NCBI GenBank assembly: GCA_034231615.1
Contig: CM067306.1
Location: 31,194,617 to 31,258,616, forward strand
Direction: 5' to 3'
Length of the DNA stretch: 64,000 nucleotides
Origin: Meghimatium bilineatum
Lineage: Eukaryota > Mollusca > Gastropoda > Stylommatophora > Philomycidae
The notes below the pieces were generated by a model. The model did no database searches and had not been told where the DNA came from. It saw nothing but the letters and a program-made list of their open reading frames with translations. Positions 54,136 through 64,000 of this stretch are shown here, piece after piece (position 1 is the stretch's first letter; the number at the start of each line of letters is the position of its first letter). The position numbers and the translations under genes were made by a program.

Positions 54136-54334
54136 TTTTTGAAACGATTGCAAAGTTTCACATTTAAACTTTACCACGAAACCAAAGGCAAACGTTGCCA
54201 GCGGTTTTCCTGCGGTAAAAGACCGCCAGACATTTTCAACTAGTTGCTATACTCATTTAGCAACATATAAAATGATGTTTAATGTTTACATGACCTGAAT
54301 TAACAAATGATAGCTAGTGATATTTTTGTTTTCA

Positions 54335-55445
54335 AAGTAGATATAGTAACACAGCATTCATAGACTTAACAAAAGCATTTGACATGGTAAGTAGGAAGGG
54401 GCTGTGGTAGATGATGTGTATTAGCCCCTACAATACTTAACATCATGTGCTCTGCTATGTTGGATGATGCTTTTAGAGATCTAAACTTTGGAGTAGACAT
54501 ATATCGCATCCATGGAAAATTATTCAACCTTTGGCGGCTCCGAGAAAAAAACAAAGTCAAATCACACACAATCAGGGATCTCTTATTTGCTGATGACTGT
54601 GCCCTAAATGCCAACTCTGAGGCTGATCTACAAAGTATTATAGACAGATTCTTAAAATCTTGTACCAACTTTGGACTTTCTATTAACATGGATAAAACAT
54701 ACGCAATGTTACAACTTTGACCAGCACCTGGCAAAAGTTCTCACGAGACCTGCATAAAGGTAAATGGTGTAGCCCTGAAAGTTGTGAATAGATTCACATA
54801 CCTAGGTAGCACTTTATCACAAAATGCCAACGTTGATGATGAAGTGTATACAATGATTGCCAAGGCAAACATTACTTTCGGCAGATTGTACACAAATGTG
54901 TGGCATAGAAATGGCATTAACCAACAGACTACGCTGAAAGTTTACAGAGCAGTGGTACTCCCAGTGCTGTTATACGCTAGTGAAACATGGACTCTGTATA
55001 GACGTCATGTGAGGAAACGCAATCACTGTCACACAACTTTCTCAGAAAAGTTATGAACATCACATGGCAAGACAAGATTCCGGTTACCACAGTCCTTGAC
55101 AGATCTGGTATCCCTAGGATTGACACTATCCTGATGCAGACACAGATTCGTTGGGCAGGTCATGTGGTATGTATGCTAATACTTCTCTATCGTCAGCTGG
55201 AGAAGGGTACATGATCTCAAGGTAGCCTGTCAAAAAGGGCACATCATCTTGTGAAAATAGGAGAAATGCAGCAGCTCACAGCGGAGAGTAGCTAGAAAGT
55301 CACGGACAGACCAAAAATCATCTATGGTGGTTATTCTATGCCCAAACTGTTCAAGCACATTTGCACCTCAAATAGGGCTCATTAGCCATCTACGAACTCA
55401 TGTGCAAGGACATATCTCTAACTGAATTTCCCATGTGGATGTAAC
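54335..55445 (+). mobile_element. RTE-like LINE fragment (reverse transcriptase to zinc-finger tail)
   Basis: Contains IDLTKAFDMVSRKGLW (with stops after it), LLFADDCALNANSEADLQSI, VNRFTYLGSTLSQNANVDDE, LPVLLYASETWTLYRRHVRK, then IRWAGHVV, and near 55,330 a C2H2-like end (LCPNCSSTF...IGLISHLRTH). This order is typical of RTE/CR1-type elements in marine invertebrates. Several stops and frameshifts. It continues into repeat sequence shared with 59,005-59,345. Confidence 0.8.
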
Positions 55446-55469
55446 AAAGTCATAATTACTTGTGATGGA

Positions 55470-55663
55470 CGAACAACAAAGACGTTATGGGATGGAGTTG
55501 GCTGTCTCATCCTAAATAGGATAAAAGCAACCCAGAAGTCATGCTGAAGTTGGATGTTTCAGGCCGAAAGGTGCAGATATCATAGCAAAGCTGTAAACCA
55601 TGACACAATGCACTCCCGTTTCTCGACTACATCCTGCTAATTTGCAGAAGTTTAAGAATGAAC
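55470..55663 (+). mobile_element. SINE-B, tail half, beside a LINE insertion
   Basis: GACGTTATGGGATGGAGTTG, GGCCGAAAGGTGCAGATATC, ACATCCTGCTAATTTGCAGA. The element ends 18 bp before the TSD of the LINE at 55,691. Confidence 0.8.
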
Positions 55664-55690
55664 AGTGTGCTATAGTATTTATAGCACAGT

Positions 55691-56617
55691 CCCATGGAGT
55701 GAAAGCCATGGAATGCCAATACACATTCAGATCCATGTGAAGGGAATACTAAGCGAGGACGAACAGAACAATGTGCAGCGAATGACAGTCACCCTCAGTT
55801 TCCTGGATGAGGAATATCCACAAGATATATGGGTCAGAGTGTACACAGATGGGTCAGCACAGAATGCTGTGAGGAATGGAGGTGCAGGTGTATATATAGA
55901 ATATCCACACAAGCCTAGAGATACAATCAGAACACCGACGGGAAAATTCCAGAATGATGCAGAAATCCAGGCAATTAGTGTGGCAGCTACAAAACTGCTG
56001 AACTCCAACTCTGGCCTACAGCCTATGGTATTCCTGACAGATGCAAGGTCAGTGCTTCAAGCTCTCCAGTCTGGAAAACTAACAGACTTGAAAAAACTAC
56101 TTAGCGAATTGTCTTACCAGTATAGGGTATTCATGCAGTGGATACCCTCTCACTGTGGAATACCAGGAAATGAAAAAGCAGACCAACTGGCTAAGGAAGG
56201 TGCTGCCGAAGACCAACCAGATATACCAATCACCTACCATCAGAAAAAACAGATGATAAAGTCAATAAGAAAGCCACAAACGCCAACACAAGATGACTAT
56301 CACATTATGAACAGATCAGAGCAAGTTATAATTCTACGTCTCAGAACAGGACACAACCGACTCCGCAGTCACATGTATACAAAGTTCAAGATTGGCAACA
56401 CGGCCATGTGGACAGGCAGCACAGAGTGCCAAACATATACTTCAAGAGTGTTCTGAGCATGAAACGCTGAGGCATACATATTGGCCAGAGGAAACAAAAC
56501 TGGAATCAAAGCTCTATGGGACACTGTATGAACTACAAAAGACAGTGAGTTTTATTATATTAAGGAGACAGAATTACAGATATAGACATGTTTCAAGTGA
56601 ATGAAAGAAGAAGAAGA
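55691..56617 (+). mobile_element. LINE family 1, 5'-truncated copy with perfect TSD
   Basis: Covers only RNase H and the C-terminal region of family 1 (YTDGSAQNAVRNGG, HCGIPGNEKADQLAKEG, YWPEETKLESKLYGTLYEL) and ends GAAAGAAGAAGAAGA. It is flanked by ATAGCACAGT at 55,681-55,690 and 56,618-56,627. It keeps a Lys codon where the 8.2 kb copy has its stop at 11,938, so one long frame runs from 55,691 to 56,456 before a frameshift. It inserted next to a SINE-B. Confidence 0.9.
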
Positions 56618-56629
56618 ATAGCACAGTGA

Positions 56630-57450
56630 AGAATCAAAAGCAACTTTTACTGACTGAATTTTCACTCCCTGCATTGTTCTCCATCAACAGGTTACTTTTT
56701 CTCTGTCAAGGTCTGCCTTCTCATTACCCCATGCTCTGCATTACCTACCATGGGTGATGATGACTTCACAGGTTACTGATGATGGTCAGGCTAATGATGA
56801 ATAACATATTGTTACATGGGTGGTGGCAACATTATTGTCAATTTATATTTATTATTGACTCTTTGCTCTTCTTTTCGTGCTCGCCAAAGTCATTTTATTT
56901 GCCTACTATAATTTAAATTCATATCTGCAGTTTTTTAAAATTATGGGTCTAATTAATTTAATTACTTAGTCGATCTGAATCAACGGGGCATGCATAGACT
57001 AACTTGAGCGTTAGGCCTGAGTCTTACTATGCCCAACACATGCCTATTTATTTATTACTAGTAGTAGTTTAGTTATCAAGGCTCCTAAGCATGTTTTGTT
57101 ATAATTAGAATTATTAATTAGTATTATTAATAATAATCATTATAATTAATAAATATTATTATATAATTAATAAATTATTATTAAATATTAAATCAAATGT
57201 TATTTTTATGCCAATCTTCACATTTTTATCAGACTTGCCTGCTCATACAATCTGCATCAATAATAACTTCTGTGGCAGAAGACAACCGCACAATTGACCC
57301 GGGCATGGCGAACGAAGATATGCAATGCAATTTTATTTAGAAACTGCAGAATATCTAACAAACAAATGCAAATGGAATTATACAGAAAGTTGGCAAACTT
57401 CGCGCTATTACAACAACCGGAACTCTTCTTCCTGTCCAAGGTTACCACTC
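56630..57450. other. Intergenic, nothing recognised
   Basis: Apart from the AT-rich block at 57,095-57,195, no repeat or coding signal was identified. Confidence 0.5.
57095..57195 (+). other. AT-rich block
   Basis: About 100 bp of AATTATTAAT-type sequence with almost no G or C. No function inferred. Confidence 0.8.
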
Positions 57451-57491
57451 AATATTTTAGACAAGTAAATTTAAGTAGGAAGCCAGAGGAT

Positions 57492-57808
57492 AATATTTTA
57501 AAAATTCTTGAGACTAACGGGAATTGAACCAGTCCGTTCACTAACGGGAATTGAACCAGTCCGTTCACTAACGGGAATTGAACCAGTCCGTCCAACTAAC
57601 GGGAATTGAATCAGTCCGTTCAACTAACGGGAATTGAACCAGTCCGTTCAACTAACGGGAATTGAATCAGTCCGTTCAACTAACGGGAATTGAACCAGTC
57701 CGTTCAACATAAAACTAACGGGAATTGAACCAGTTCGTTATAATAAATGATAAATTATTTGAACAGACTGGTTCAATTCCCGTTAGTCTCAAGAATTTTT
57801 AAAATATT
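57492..57808. repeat. 48-bp inverted repeat enclosing the B-box-like array
   Basis: The left arm (57,492-57,539: AATATTTTAAAAATTCTTGA, GACTAACGGG...GTCCGTTC) reappears inverted at 57,761-57,808 with one mismatch. The arms can pair into a long hairpin with the array as the loop. Next to both arms a direct copy of ATATTTTAGACAAG occurs (57,453 and 57,803). Confidence 0.88.
57510..57742 (-). repeat. 28-30 bp tandem array carrying Pol III B-box-like motifs
   Basis: Eight units of ACTAACGGGAATTGAACCAG plus TCCGTTCA. On the minus strand each reads ACTGGTTCAATTCCCGTTAG; GGTTCAATTCC fits the tRNA B-box/T-loop consensus GGTTCRANNCC (two units have GATTCAATTCC). The T-arm stem pairs at 4 of 5 positions. 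No A box or other tRNA part is seen, so this is not a tRNA gene. Confidence 0.85.
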
Positions 57809-58587
57809 TTAGACAAGAACTTGTTCAGAAGACAAATCATCATCAGGTGCCTTGCTGCATCAAAGTCGTTGTTGTTTCCTTGTCGTGCCAGGTTGTCAAA
57901 CTTCTAATATTTTCTCTGGAGGTGGCTCTGTTGCCTTAAATTTTGTCTGTTGTGACTATGTTCTCTAAACAATACAAATACAAATACAAAAAGCCCAGAA
58001 AAAATGTATTTGTTTGTGACACTCGACAATATAAGTTTTTTTTCTCTTTTCGTTGTATACCCCTTTGTGCATTGCAGCGTCAGAGGTAGAATATAATACA
58101 TAGAATCTTGGAATAAAAGGAGGAAAAATACTTTCAAACCTTCAATTCACAATCTTGACATCACTCCGATCTTCTCAGGTAAACTTGCAAGAGGTTTCTC
58201 ACAGCTGAACATGATTGCAACACCTTTAAAATCGTCATTACTGATTAAGATTATATCAACAGTTATGTTTATCAAGATAGTTGACTCCACTCTCTGTCAA
58301 TTTGATCCTACAAAATGTGTTGAATACTGGCTGCTTTTTGGGCACCACGCAGCAACAGATTACAAAAGCAAGGAAAGAAATAGAAATATTGAACTTTCTA
58401 AAGGCATGGATAAATTATGGCCATTATGATAAATTTGGCTACAGTAAGTCTTATATTAATGTATTTTTGTATGTATGTCTGTATGGGTGGAGGTTGTGAG
58501 GCCCATATATATATATGGAAAGGTTTGAGTGGTTCTTTTTGTTGCTCGTTCACATACTCAACACTAACCTCAAACCTATTAGTAGTC

Positions 58588-58660
58588 TCTTATGACATGC
58601 ATGGCAGATCAAAGTGTTAATATTCTTCGCTCCTCCTTCTGAAACTGTCAAAACACGAAA
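58588..58660 (-). mobile_element. SINE-B head fragment
   Basis: TAGTCTCTTATGACATGCAT and TTCGCTCCTCCTTCTGAAAC resemble the SINE-B head. Nothing more is recognisable. Confidence 0.55.
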
Positions 58661-58984
58661 TGATTGAACCCTTCCTCTTTAGATAACGCAACCTCATAAT
58701 TAACGCTACGGAGAATACACTACTAACCACACCGCCGCCCGTTTTATATATGACAGTAGAACTATAAGAAAATTATATGATTACTCAAAATGTTTCATAC
58801 GTAAGCTTGGGTTTTTTTTTCCAAAGTTCCCAATATGCAAATTATTACGGCCAAATGGAGGGGGTAGGGGAATGGGTGGTGGCCATTCATGTTAAAGTAT
58901 TGACCATCCACTTCTGTAAACGCCGTATACCCTTCTTTTTTCCTAGAAAAAAAAACACTTAATGTATGTATGTATGTATGTATA

Positions 58985-59345
58985 TATATGGCGCTCTACA
59001 GTCAAAAAGAGCGCATCATCTTGTGAAAAGAGGAGAAATGTTGCAGCCTAACAGCCGAGAGTAACTAGAAAGTCACGGATAGATCAAGAGGAGAAATGTT
59101 GCAGCCTAACAGCCGAGAGTAACTAGAAAGTCACGGATAGATCAAGAGGAGAAATGTTGCAGCCTAACAGCCGAGAGTAACTAGAAAGTCACGGATAGAT
59201 CAAAATCCGTCTACAGTGGTAATTCTACATGTTCGTACTGTGCACGGATATTTACAGCTCGAATAGGGCTCATTAGCCATCTACGAACTATTAGACATGG
59301 TCATAATTCTAATTGAATTTTCAAATGTGAATGTAAAAATGGTCA
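58985..59345 (+). mobile_element. RTE-like LINE 3' end with a 58-bp unit repeated three times
   Basis: The same 3' region as 55,220-55,445. The block GAGGAGAAATGTTGCAGCCT to GTCACGGATAGATCAA occurs three times in tandem (59,030-59,205). The end encodes CSYCARIF and IGLISHLRTIRHG, the C2H2-like motif. A (CA/TA) microsatellite follows. Confidence 0.75.
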
Positions 59346-59366
59346 TCATACACACACACGCACGCA

Positions 59367-59423
<57 letters not shown>

Positions 59424-59462
59424 ACATGCGTGCATGTGTGTGTGTGTGTGTGTGTGTGTGAT
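59345..59462 (+). repeat. CA/TA/TG compound microsatellite
   Basis: (CA)n, (CG CA)n, (TA)n over 40 bp, then (TG)n twice. It follows an RTE-like LINE 3' end. Confidence 0.93.
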
Positions 59463-59644
59463 CAAGGAATACTTTTGATCACAATATGTTTATGTAATAA
59501 ACCTCTGTTTTGTCATCCTCATGTTTCGTTATTACCTAACTCTTGTTTGTACTACAAACTATGTTATTATTATAATTAATTTTATTTAAAGTAACCTTAT
59601 GGTGAGGCGCACTTCTTTCAAACGCGTACATGGTCCAATTTCTC

Positions 59645-59910
59645 TCCTCTTCTTCTGCGTTCGTTCTCAGACTCCTGAATATTAGTATTATGTAGTTCGG
59701 AGAACGAAGTGCATTGTGTCATAGCTTATATCTTAGCTGCGATATCTGCGCTTTTCGGTCTGACACATCCTACTACTTTGACCTTTTTGGGTATGAAACA
59801 ACCAACGCGAGCCCAAGACCTGCTTACTACCCTCTTACAACATAATTGGCGGGTAATAATGTTGCAATTCTTTATCCCCCACCTTCTGTCCTCTGGCAAC
59901 ACACGGGCAC
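59645..59910 (-). mobile_element. SINE-B
   Basis: CTCTTCTTCTGCGTTCGTTC to GGCAACACACGGGCAC. Short CCAATTT repeats lie outside both ends. Confidence 0.82.
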
Positions 59911-60779
59911 CAATTTGGTTATATAATAGTTTTTTTAACCATAAAATAATAATAGAGCCACCCTTGGGTAATCCAGCCACCATGAATTCGAGAGTATGTA
60001 TTTCAGTGAGTGCTGCAAAACCATAACCGCCGAGTTATATATTCAATACGTTTTTGTCATCACAATGTTAATATTGGAATCATGGTGACTGGATGATCTG
60101 AAACAGTACCTTTTTTTGTGGCTGAAAGGCTCATACCTCGCCATAAGATACTTTCTTTATTTTTTTAAAAGAAAAACTGAAGAATTGTGATAATTTCAGT
60201 AAACTGTGAATATACTATATATTCAGAAATATATTTATAACTTTCATATTGTAGGAATGTCAAGGAAACTAACAATATATATGATGTCCCTATAATCTAC
60301 AGTTTACTCAATCTGTGTACTTTGAATCGTAGGTGCTTAACATGACTAGCATACCACCTAAGGACAAAGATGGTGCCATAGACCTCACACTCTAACATCC
60401 ACGCTTCCTTTTCTCACTTACTGTCTTTGGAATAAATGAAAGTGATAATTTGTCAGTGTATCACGTTACAGAAAACCCAAACTTTTCATCCATTACTCAA
60501 TAACTTACAGCGACCATGACTAACCCTTATACATAATAATACTAGACAACACACTGTTAAAATTATATTCATTACAACTCTCCCACATGTGTTACAATGA
60601 TATTCCTTACAACTCTCCCACCTATGTTAAAATGAATAAATGGTAGAAGTTTCTCTGGCAAAGAATGCCGCAATAAAAGCGAGAAAAAGGTTCAAAAGAA
60701 ACAATAGATTAATGCTTTTGAGATTGTTGAATAGTCCAATGTCAGATGAATAACTTCTAAATCCATAAATGTGATCCAT
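59911..60779. other. Intergenic, nothing recognised
   Basis: Two near-identical 31-35 bp phrases (CTTACAACTCTCCCAC) at about 60,570 and 60,608 are the only structure seen. Confidence 0.5.
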
Positions 60780-60790
60780 AAATGTCTAGT

Positions 60791-62040
60791 TTGTTTGTTT
60801 GTTTGTTTTGCGTTCGCTCCATTGTAACCAGCATGGATATCCGTGCGATTTCCGCCGGGAGCGTGATTACGTTGTGCCACAGTTATGCGCCGTGTAGGCC
60901 TAGCATATCCGATTTTGGCATGCCTTGACAATTCGGGTGGGCTACCCTAGCCTGTGACAGCCTCCATATCTGTCTCCAGGCACGCGTGTATGTGGTGACT
61001 CTTCGCCAAGACGATTTTTGCTCTCGTCTGACTCGTACGAGGTGTTCCACTGTCTATGAACTTGCCTCGTGTAATTGGACGTATTGTGCCTGTGCCCATC
61101 GGGTACTGAACCGTTTCTCATCCGTGAGCCTGGCTCCTTAAGGGGAAGAACTCAACAGAAGAGTTGGACCCTGGCTCTTTCGCCTTCTTAGCCGAGGTGT
61201 CATTCACCGACATCGTGTACCCCTTGTCCAAGTTCGAGTCTCACACCACGCGTTTGAGAGCAAGGCGTTATCGAGCTGAGCGACCGTGTCCCAATATCGC
61301 CTGAGCCCATCAGGTACTTAACCCTTTCTCTCTGCCAGTGTAGTTTTGGTGTAGGAAAACCTGACAGTAGAGTTTGGCCAGGGCTAAATCGTTGCCTCTT
61401 TTGTGCCTGAGCCCATCGGGTACGGAACCATTTCTTTCTGCAAGTGTACTTCCGGTATAGGAAAACTTGACAGTAGAGTTGGGCCAGGACATCCATCGGT
61501 GTCCCTTTCTTGCCTAAGCCCATCGGGTACGGAACCCTTTCTCTTCGCGAGCATATTTCTGGTTTAGGAAGGCTCGACATTAGAGTTGGATTATGTCTTC
61601 TTGCTTTTCCGAACGCCAATGATTGGGTCTGGGTCTCCGCCTGTAAGGAGCACAGGTAACTAGAAGCTCGTCTCGAGCTGACGGAGCTTGTAGTTCCCCT
61701 TTCCTATAAACTTTTCACTTTCTATTTGCAGTTCACGCAGTTCTTTTCACTTTCTATTTGCAGTTCGGACTGGACTGACTAGCTTCACTGTATGTCGACA
61801 GTGTCGCTATATGTGGTGATGCTGGTGGTGTCGGAGATATTGTCTGTCTCTTATGCAGTCAAATCTCTTTCCATCTGCTGCCTCCACATTCTCGGACACG
61901 ATTCCCCAAATGATTTGGCCAGAATCAGCTCGAGCTGCTGTATTTCTGTTTCAAGGGTGCACCGCGAGGAGGTACATTTGGGGTCTTGGTTATCTGCTAA
62001 CCCTGGGTCTGCATAGTGCAATGCGTTCCCTTTGCACCCC
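60791..62040 (-). mobile_element. Repeat C: 1.25 kb (AAAC)-tailed retroelement with 11-bp TSD
   Basis: Flanked by AAATGTCTAGT at 60,780-60,790 and 62,041-62,051. On the minus strand it starts GGGGTGCAAAGGGAACGC and ends in an (AAAC)n tail, the layout of a target-primed retroposon. It has about four imperfect internal repeats of about 105 bp (61,080-61,600) around CCCATCGGGTACGGAACC. No long open frame, so non-autonomous. Its tail-proximal part contains the core block shared with SINE-A and SINE-B. Confidence 0.8.
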
Positions 62041-62184
62041 AAATGTCTAGTGAATCCAAGGTGGAGAAAGTGAACAATGTATAACCCAAGTATGTAATTA
62101 TTGAGCACTCTGAACATTCTGCAGTTATGTTGAATGGTGTACAGGATTTTTGATGTATTTAAGATCAAAACTTGAAAAATGAAA

Positions 62185-62335
62185 TGTCTAAAGAAGGTCA
62201 TTGGAATCACCAGACTCAACAAAATGCGAAATGAGAACATCAGAAAGATAATAGATATAACACCATGCATAGAATATATATAGAAACAACAGATAAAATA
62301 GTTTGGACAATGGAGGGAGGGGGTTTAAATTTCAG
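62185..62335 (+). mobile_element. RTE-like LINE C-terminal fragment
   Basis: The plus strand reads ITRLNKMRNENIRKIIDITP then CIEYI, a stop, and KQQIKQFGQW. This is the RIRNE.IRR...I..Q.WFGH motif after the RT domain. The adjacent DNA carries a related piece in the opposite orientation. Confidence 0.6.
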
Positions 62336-62339
62336 TAAT

Positions 62340-63335
62340 TATTACTAATGCGGACGTTTTTTAATAAGAATTGTCTATTGTCGTAACGTCCACACTTGCC
62401 GCTGAGGGTAGAGGTTTGTATAGAAGATGTCTGTGTTCCAGAGCCAGGTATGTTGCTATGGTTGTAGTGTAGTCATGTTTATTCAGGATGGTCTTGATGT
62501 TGTCTATCTTTTCCTTGGTCTGCCCTTGGATTTTTATCATTAGTTAAATCTTGTTATACGCTCTAATGGGACCGTTCATCCTCATAAGACGTCCAAACAA
62601 TTTTATCGGTTGTTTCTCTATATACTTGATGCACTGTGTTATACTTAGTATCCGTCTGATGTTCTAATTGCGCACCTTGTCGAATCTGGTGACTCAAATA
62701 GTCTTACTTAGACATTTCGCATGTTTCGATCTTTCTCTTATGTGTAGGTGTTAGTTACCAAGTCTGACATTGGTAGCATAGTGTTGGTACAAAGATGCTC
62801 TTATTTATGTGTAGGTGTTAGTTGCCAAGTCTGACATTGGTAGCATAGTGTTGGCAGAACGATGCTCTTACTTATGTGTTTCTTTACTTCCGTGTTTTTT
62901 TTTGGGTGTTATAGCAAAAGTGACATCTGGTATATCCCAATATTTGCCATTTTTACATCTTTTTCTATCTCTCAATTGACTCATCCGTCTTCTGTAAAGA
63001 TACTTCGTAGGTACTTGAACTCTTTGACTTGTAATATTTTTGTTTTCTCTATTGGAATGTTTAAATGCTCTGTTGATCTCGTTATTTGCACAGTTTCTGC
63101 TTGTTGTCTGTTAATATCGTTATTTGCATAGTTTCTGCCTTTTGTCGGTTGATCCGCATGTTGTATTTATTGCATATTCTTGATAGTGAGTTGATGTGAG
63201 TTTGCAGTTTTTCTTCGTCATCATACATGATGTTTTTATCGTCAGCGAAAAGCAGTTTATTGAGTTTGTTTTTACGTTGTTCATTCTCTGTTGTTTCATA
63301 AATCAGAAGTTGTATAAGAATACGCATATAAATTC
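62340..63335 (-). mobile_element. RTE-like LINE, RT to C-terminus, minus strand
   Basis: The minus strand encodes NKLLFADDKNIMYDDEEKLQ, then HINSLSRICNKYNMRINRQK (about 63,110-63,280), and near 62,600-62,690 TRFDKVRN, IRRILSITQCIKYIEKQPIK and LFGRLMRMNGPIR. An internal 71-bp duplication lies at about 62,743-62,880. Degenerate. Confidence 0.7.
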
Positions 63336-63349
63336 TACTACATATGACT

Positions 63350-63765
63350 GTATATAAAAATAAGATGACAGCTATGTTGATGGAAAAGATCTAAAGATAG
63401 TAAGAAACATGTATAGGAAACAAACAGCTGTGTCGAGTGTTGACGGCAATGTAGGAGAATTTCAAAAGATAGAGATGGGCATCAGACAAGGATGTGTGAT
63501 GTAACCAGATCTTTTCTTTCTGTATACAGAGGATATTATATGAAACTTAGAAAACATGCTAGGAATAGCATCTAGAGGTTACAAAATCTGAATAATCTAA
63601 CATATGCTGACGATACAGTTCTGATTGCAGGGGGCGAAAAAGAAATTTGAAGTTTGTTAGACATGGTAGTACAAAAAAGTGAAAACAAAGCTCTCAGTCT
63701 AAACAAGAAGAAACTAGAAGTAATGGCTGTTTCAAGAAATACACACCGCCAGAATACAGCATTAC
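63350..63765 (+). mobile_element. RTE-like LINE, RT fragment, plus strand
   Basis: The plus strand reads KIVRNMYRKQTAVSSVDGNV, then IEMGIRQGCVM, a stop, PDLFFLYTEDII, and LTYADDTVLIAGGEKEI, so it includes the RQGC and YADD boxes of a reverse transcriptase with several stops. Confidence 0.7.
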
Positions 63766-63773
63766 TATCTATG

Positions 63774-64000
63774 TTATGTTATGTTCCTCCAGGGCCATAG
63801 GCGGCGCATAGGGCAGAAACCATAGCTTTCCATTTCTGTCTGTGTTGCCAGGTCTTTCAATTGTTGCGTGTTGTTTAGGTTCATTGACATGCCTTCTCTA
63901 TTAATGGATCTTCGTAGAGTTTCTCTAGGTCTCCCTCTTCTTACTCTAGGTGGTACCCAATATAGTGACTGCTGGGGAATTTTTAGGCTGTTCATTCTGA
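63774..64000 (-). mobile_element. RTE-like LINE C-terminus running off the window
   Basis: The minus strand encodes PRVRRGRPRETLRRSINREG and LKDLATQTEMESYGFCP, the RGRP..TW.R......W...Q.LA..R..W....CP signature of endonuclease-reverse transcriptases. It starts beyond the window edge. Confidence 0.65.

Noticed and set aside
57510-57808. tRNA gene or tRNA cluster
   Set aside because: Only the T-arm/B-box part is present. There is no acceptor stem, D arm or anticodon arm in any unit.

Overview
This 64 kb window is animal genomic DNA. It has short exons with GT/AG borders, long introns full of transposons, GAA-tailed SINEs, several LINE clades and many minisatellites. Exon sequences, together with RTE-like LINE tails carrying an IGLISHLRT zinc-finger motif, suggest a spiralian such as a mollusc. 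That placement is inference, and I cannot name the species. There are no bacterial features.

Only two host genes are recognisable, both on the minus strand. (1) A DNMT1 (maintenance DNA cytosine-5 methyltransferase) locus runs from an N-terminal exon at 53,586 down to 21,900. Sixteen exons encode about 855 residues: an N-terminal segment, a PIP-box-like motif, the two ends of the RFTS domain, the CXXC zinc finger, BAH1, BAH2, the GK linker and methyltransferase motif I. The catalytic domain after motif I is absent. Further defects are an in-frame stop (39,739-39,741), a one-base frameshift (about 24,937), missing RFTS-core coding sequence (splice phases do not join across 41,129/43,739) and a clipped BAH1 exon (28,967). 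The locus is therefore a decaying copy or a damaged or misjoined assembly. (2) Directly downstream in the same orientation (21,320-16,201) are three exons for the C-terminal lobe of a cathepsin D-type aspartic protease, without its N-terminal half. The two half-genes meet in a repeat-rich interval at about 21,320-21,900, a likely breakpoint.

The most striking feature is a 2.8 kb minisatellite (35,586-38,399, roughly 110 units of 23-27 bp). Its unit is the 3' end of the DNMT1 CXXC-start exon plus that exon's 5' splice site, so the genuine donor is followed by about a hundred near-identical donor-like sequences within the same intron. The far edge of the array touches the 3' end of an inserted LINE.

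Region by region: 1-8 kb, intergenic with short tandem repeats and SINEs; 8.2-12.3 kb, a nearly complete but broken RNase H-bearing LINE (family 1); 12.8-15.9 kb, a second RNase H-bearing LINE (family 2); 16.2-21.3 kb, the protease C-terminal half; 21.9-53.6 kb, the DNMT1 locus, whose introns hold SINEs, a piggyBac remnant, a mariner remnant, RTE-like LINE pieces and at least eight minisatellites; 54.3-56.6 kb, RTE-like and family-1 LINE copies; 57.5-57.8 kb, a tandem array carrying Pol III B-box-like motifs between inverted arms; 59-64 kb, microsatellites, a 1.25 kb (AAAC)-tailed retroelement and scrambled RTE-like LINE fragments. SINE families A and B and the long repeat C share a core block. 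Both SINE families share their GAA-repeat 3' tail with the family-1 LINEs, which suggests LINE-driven mobilisation.
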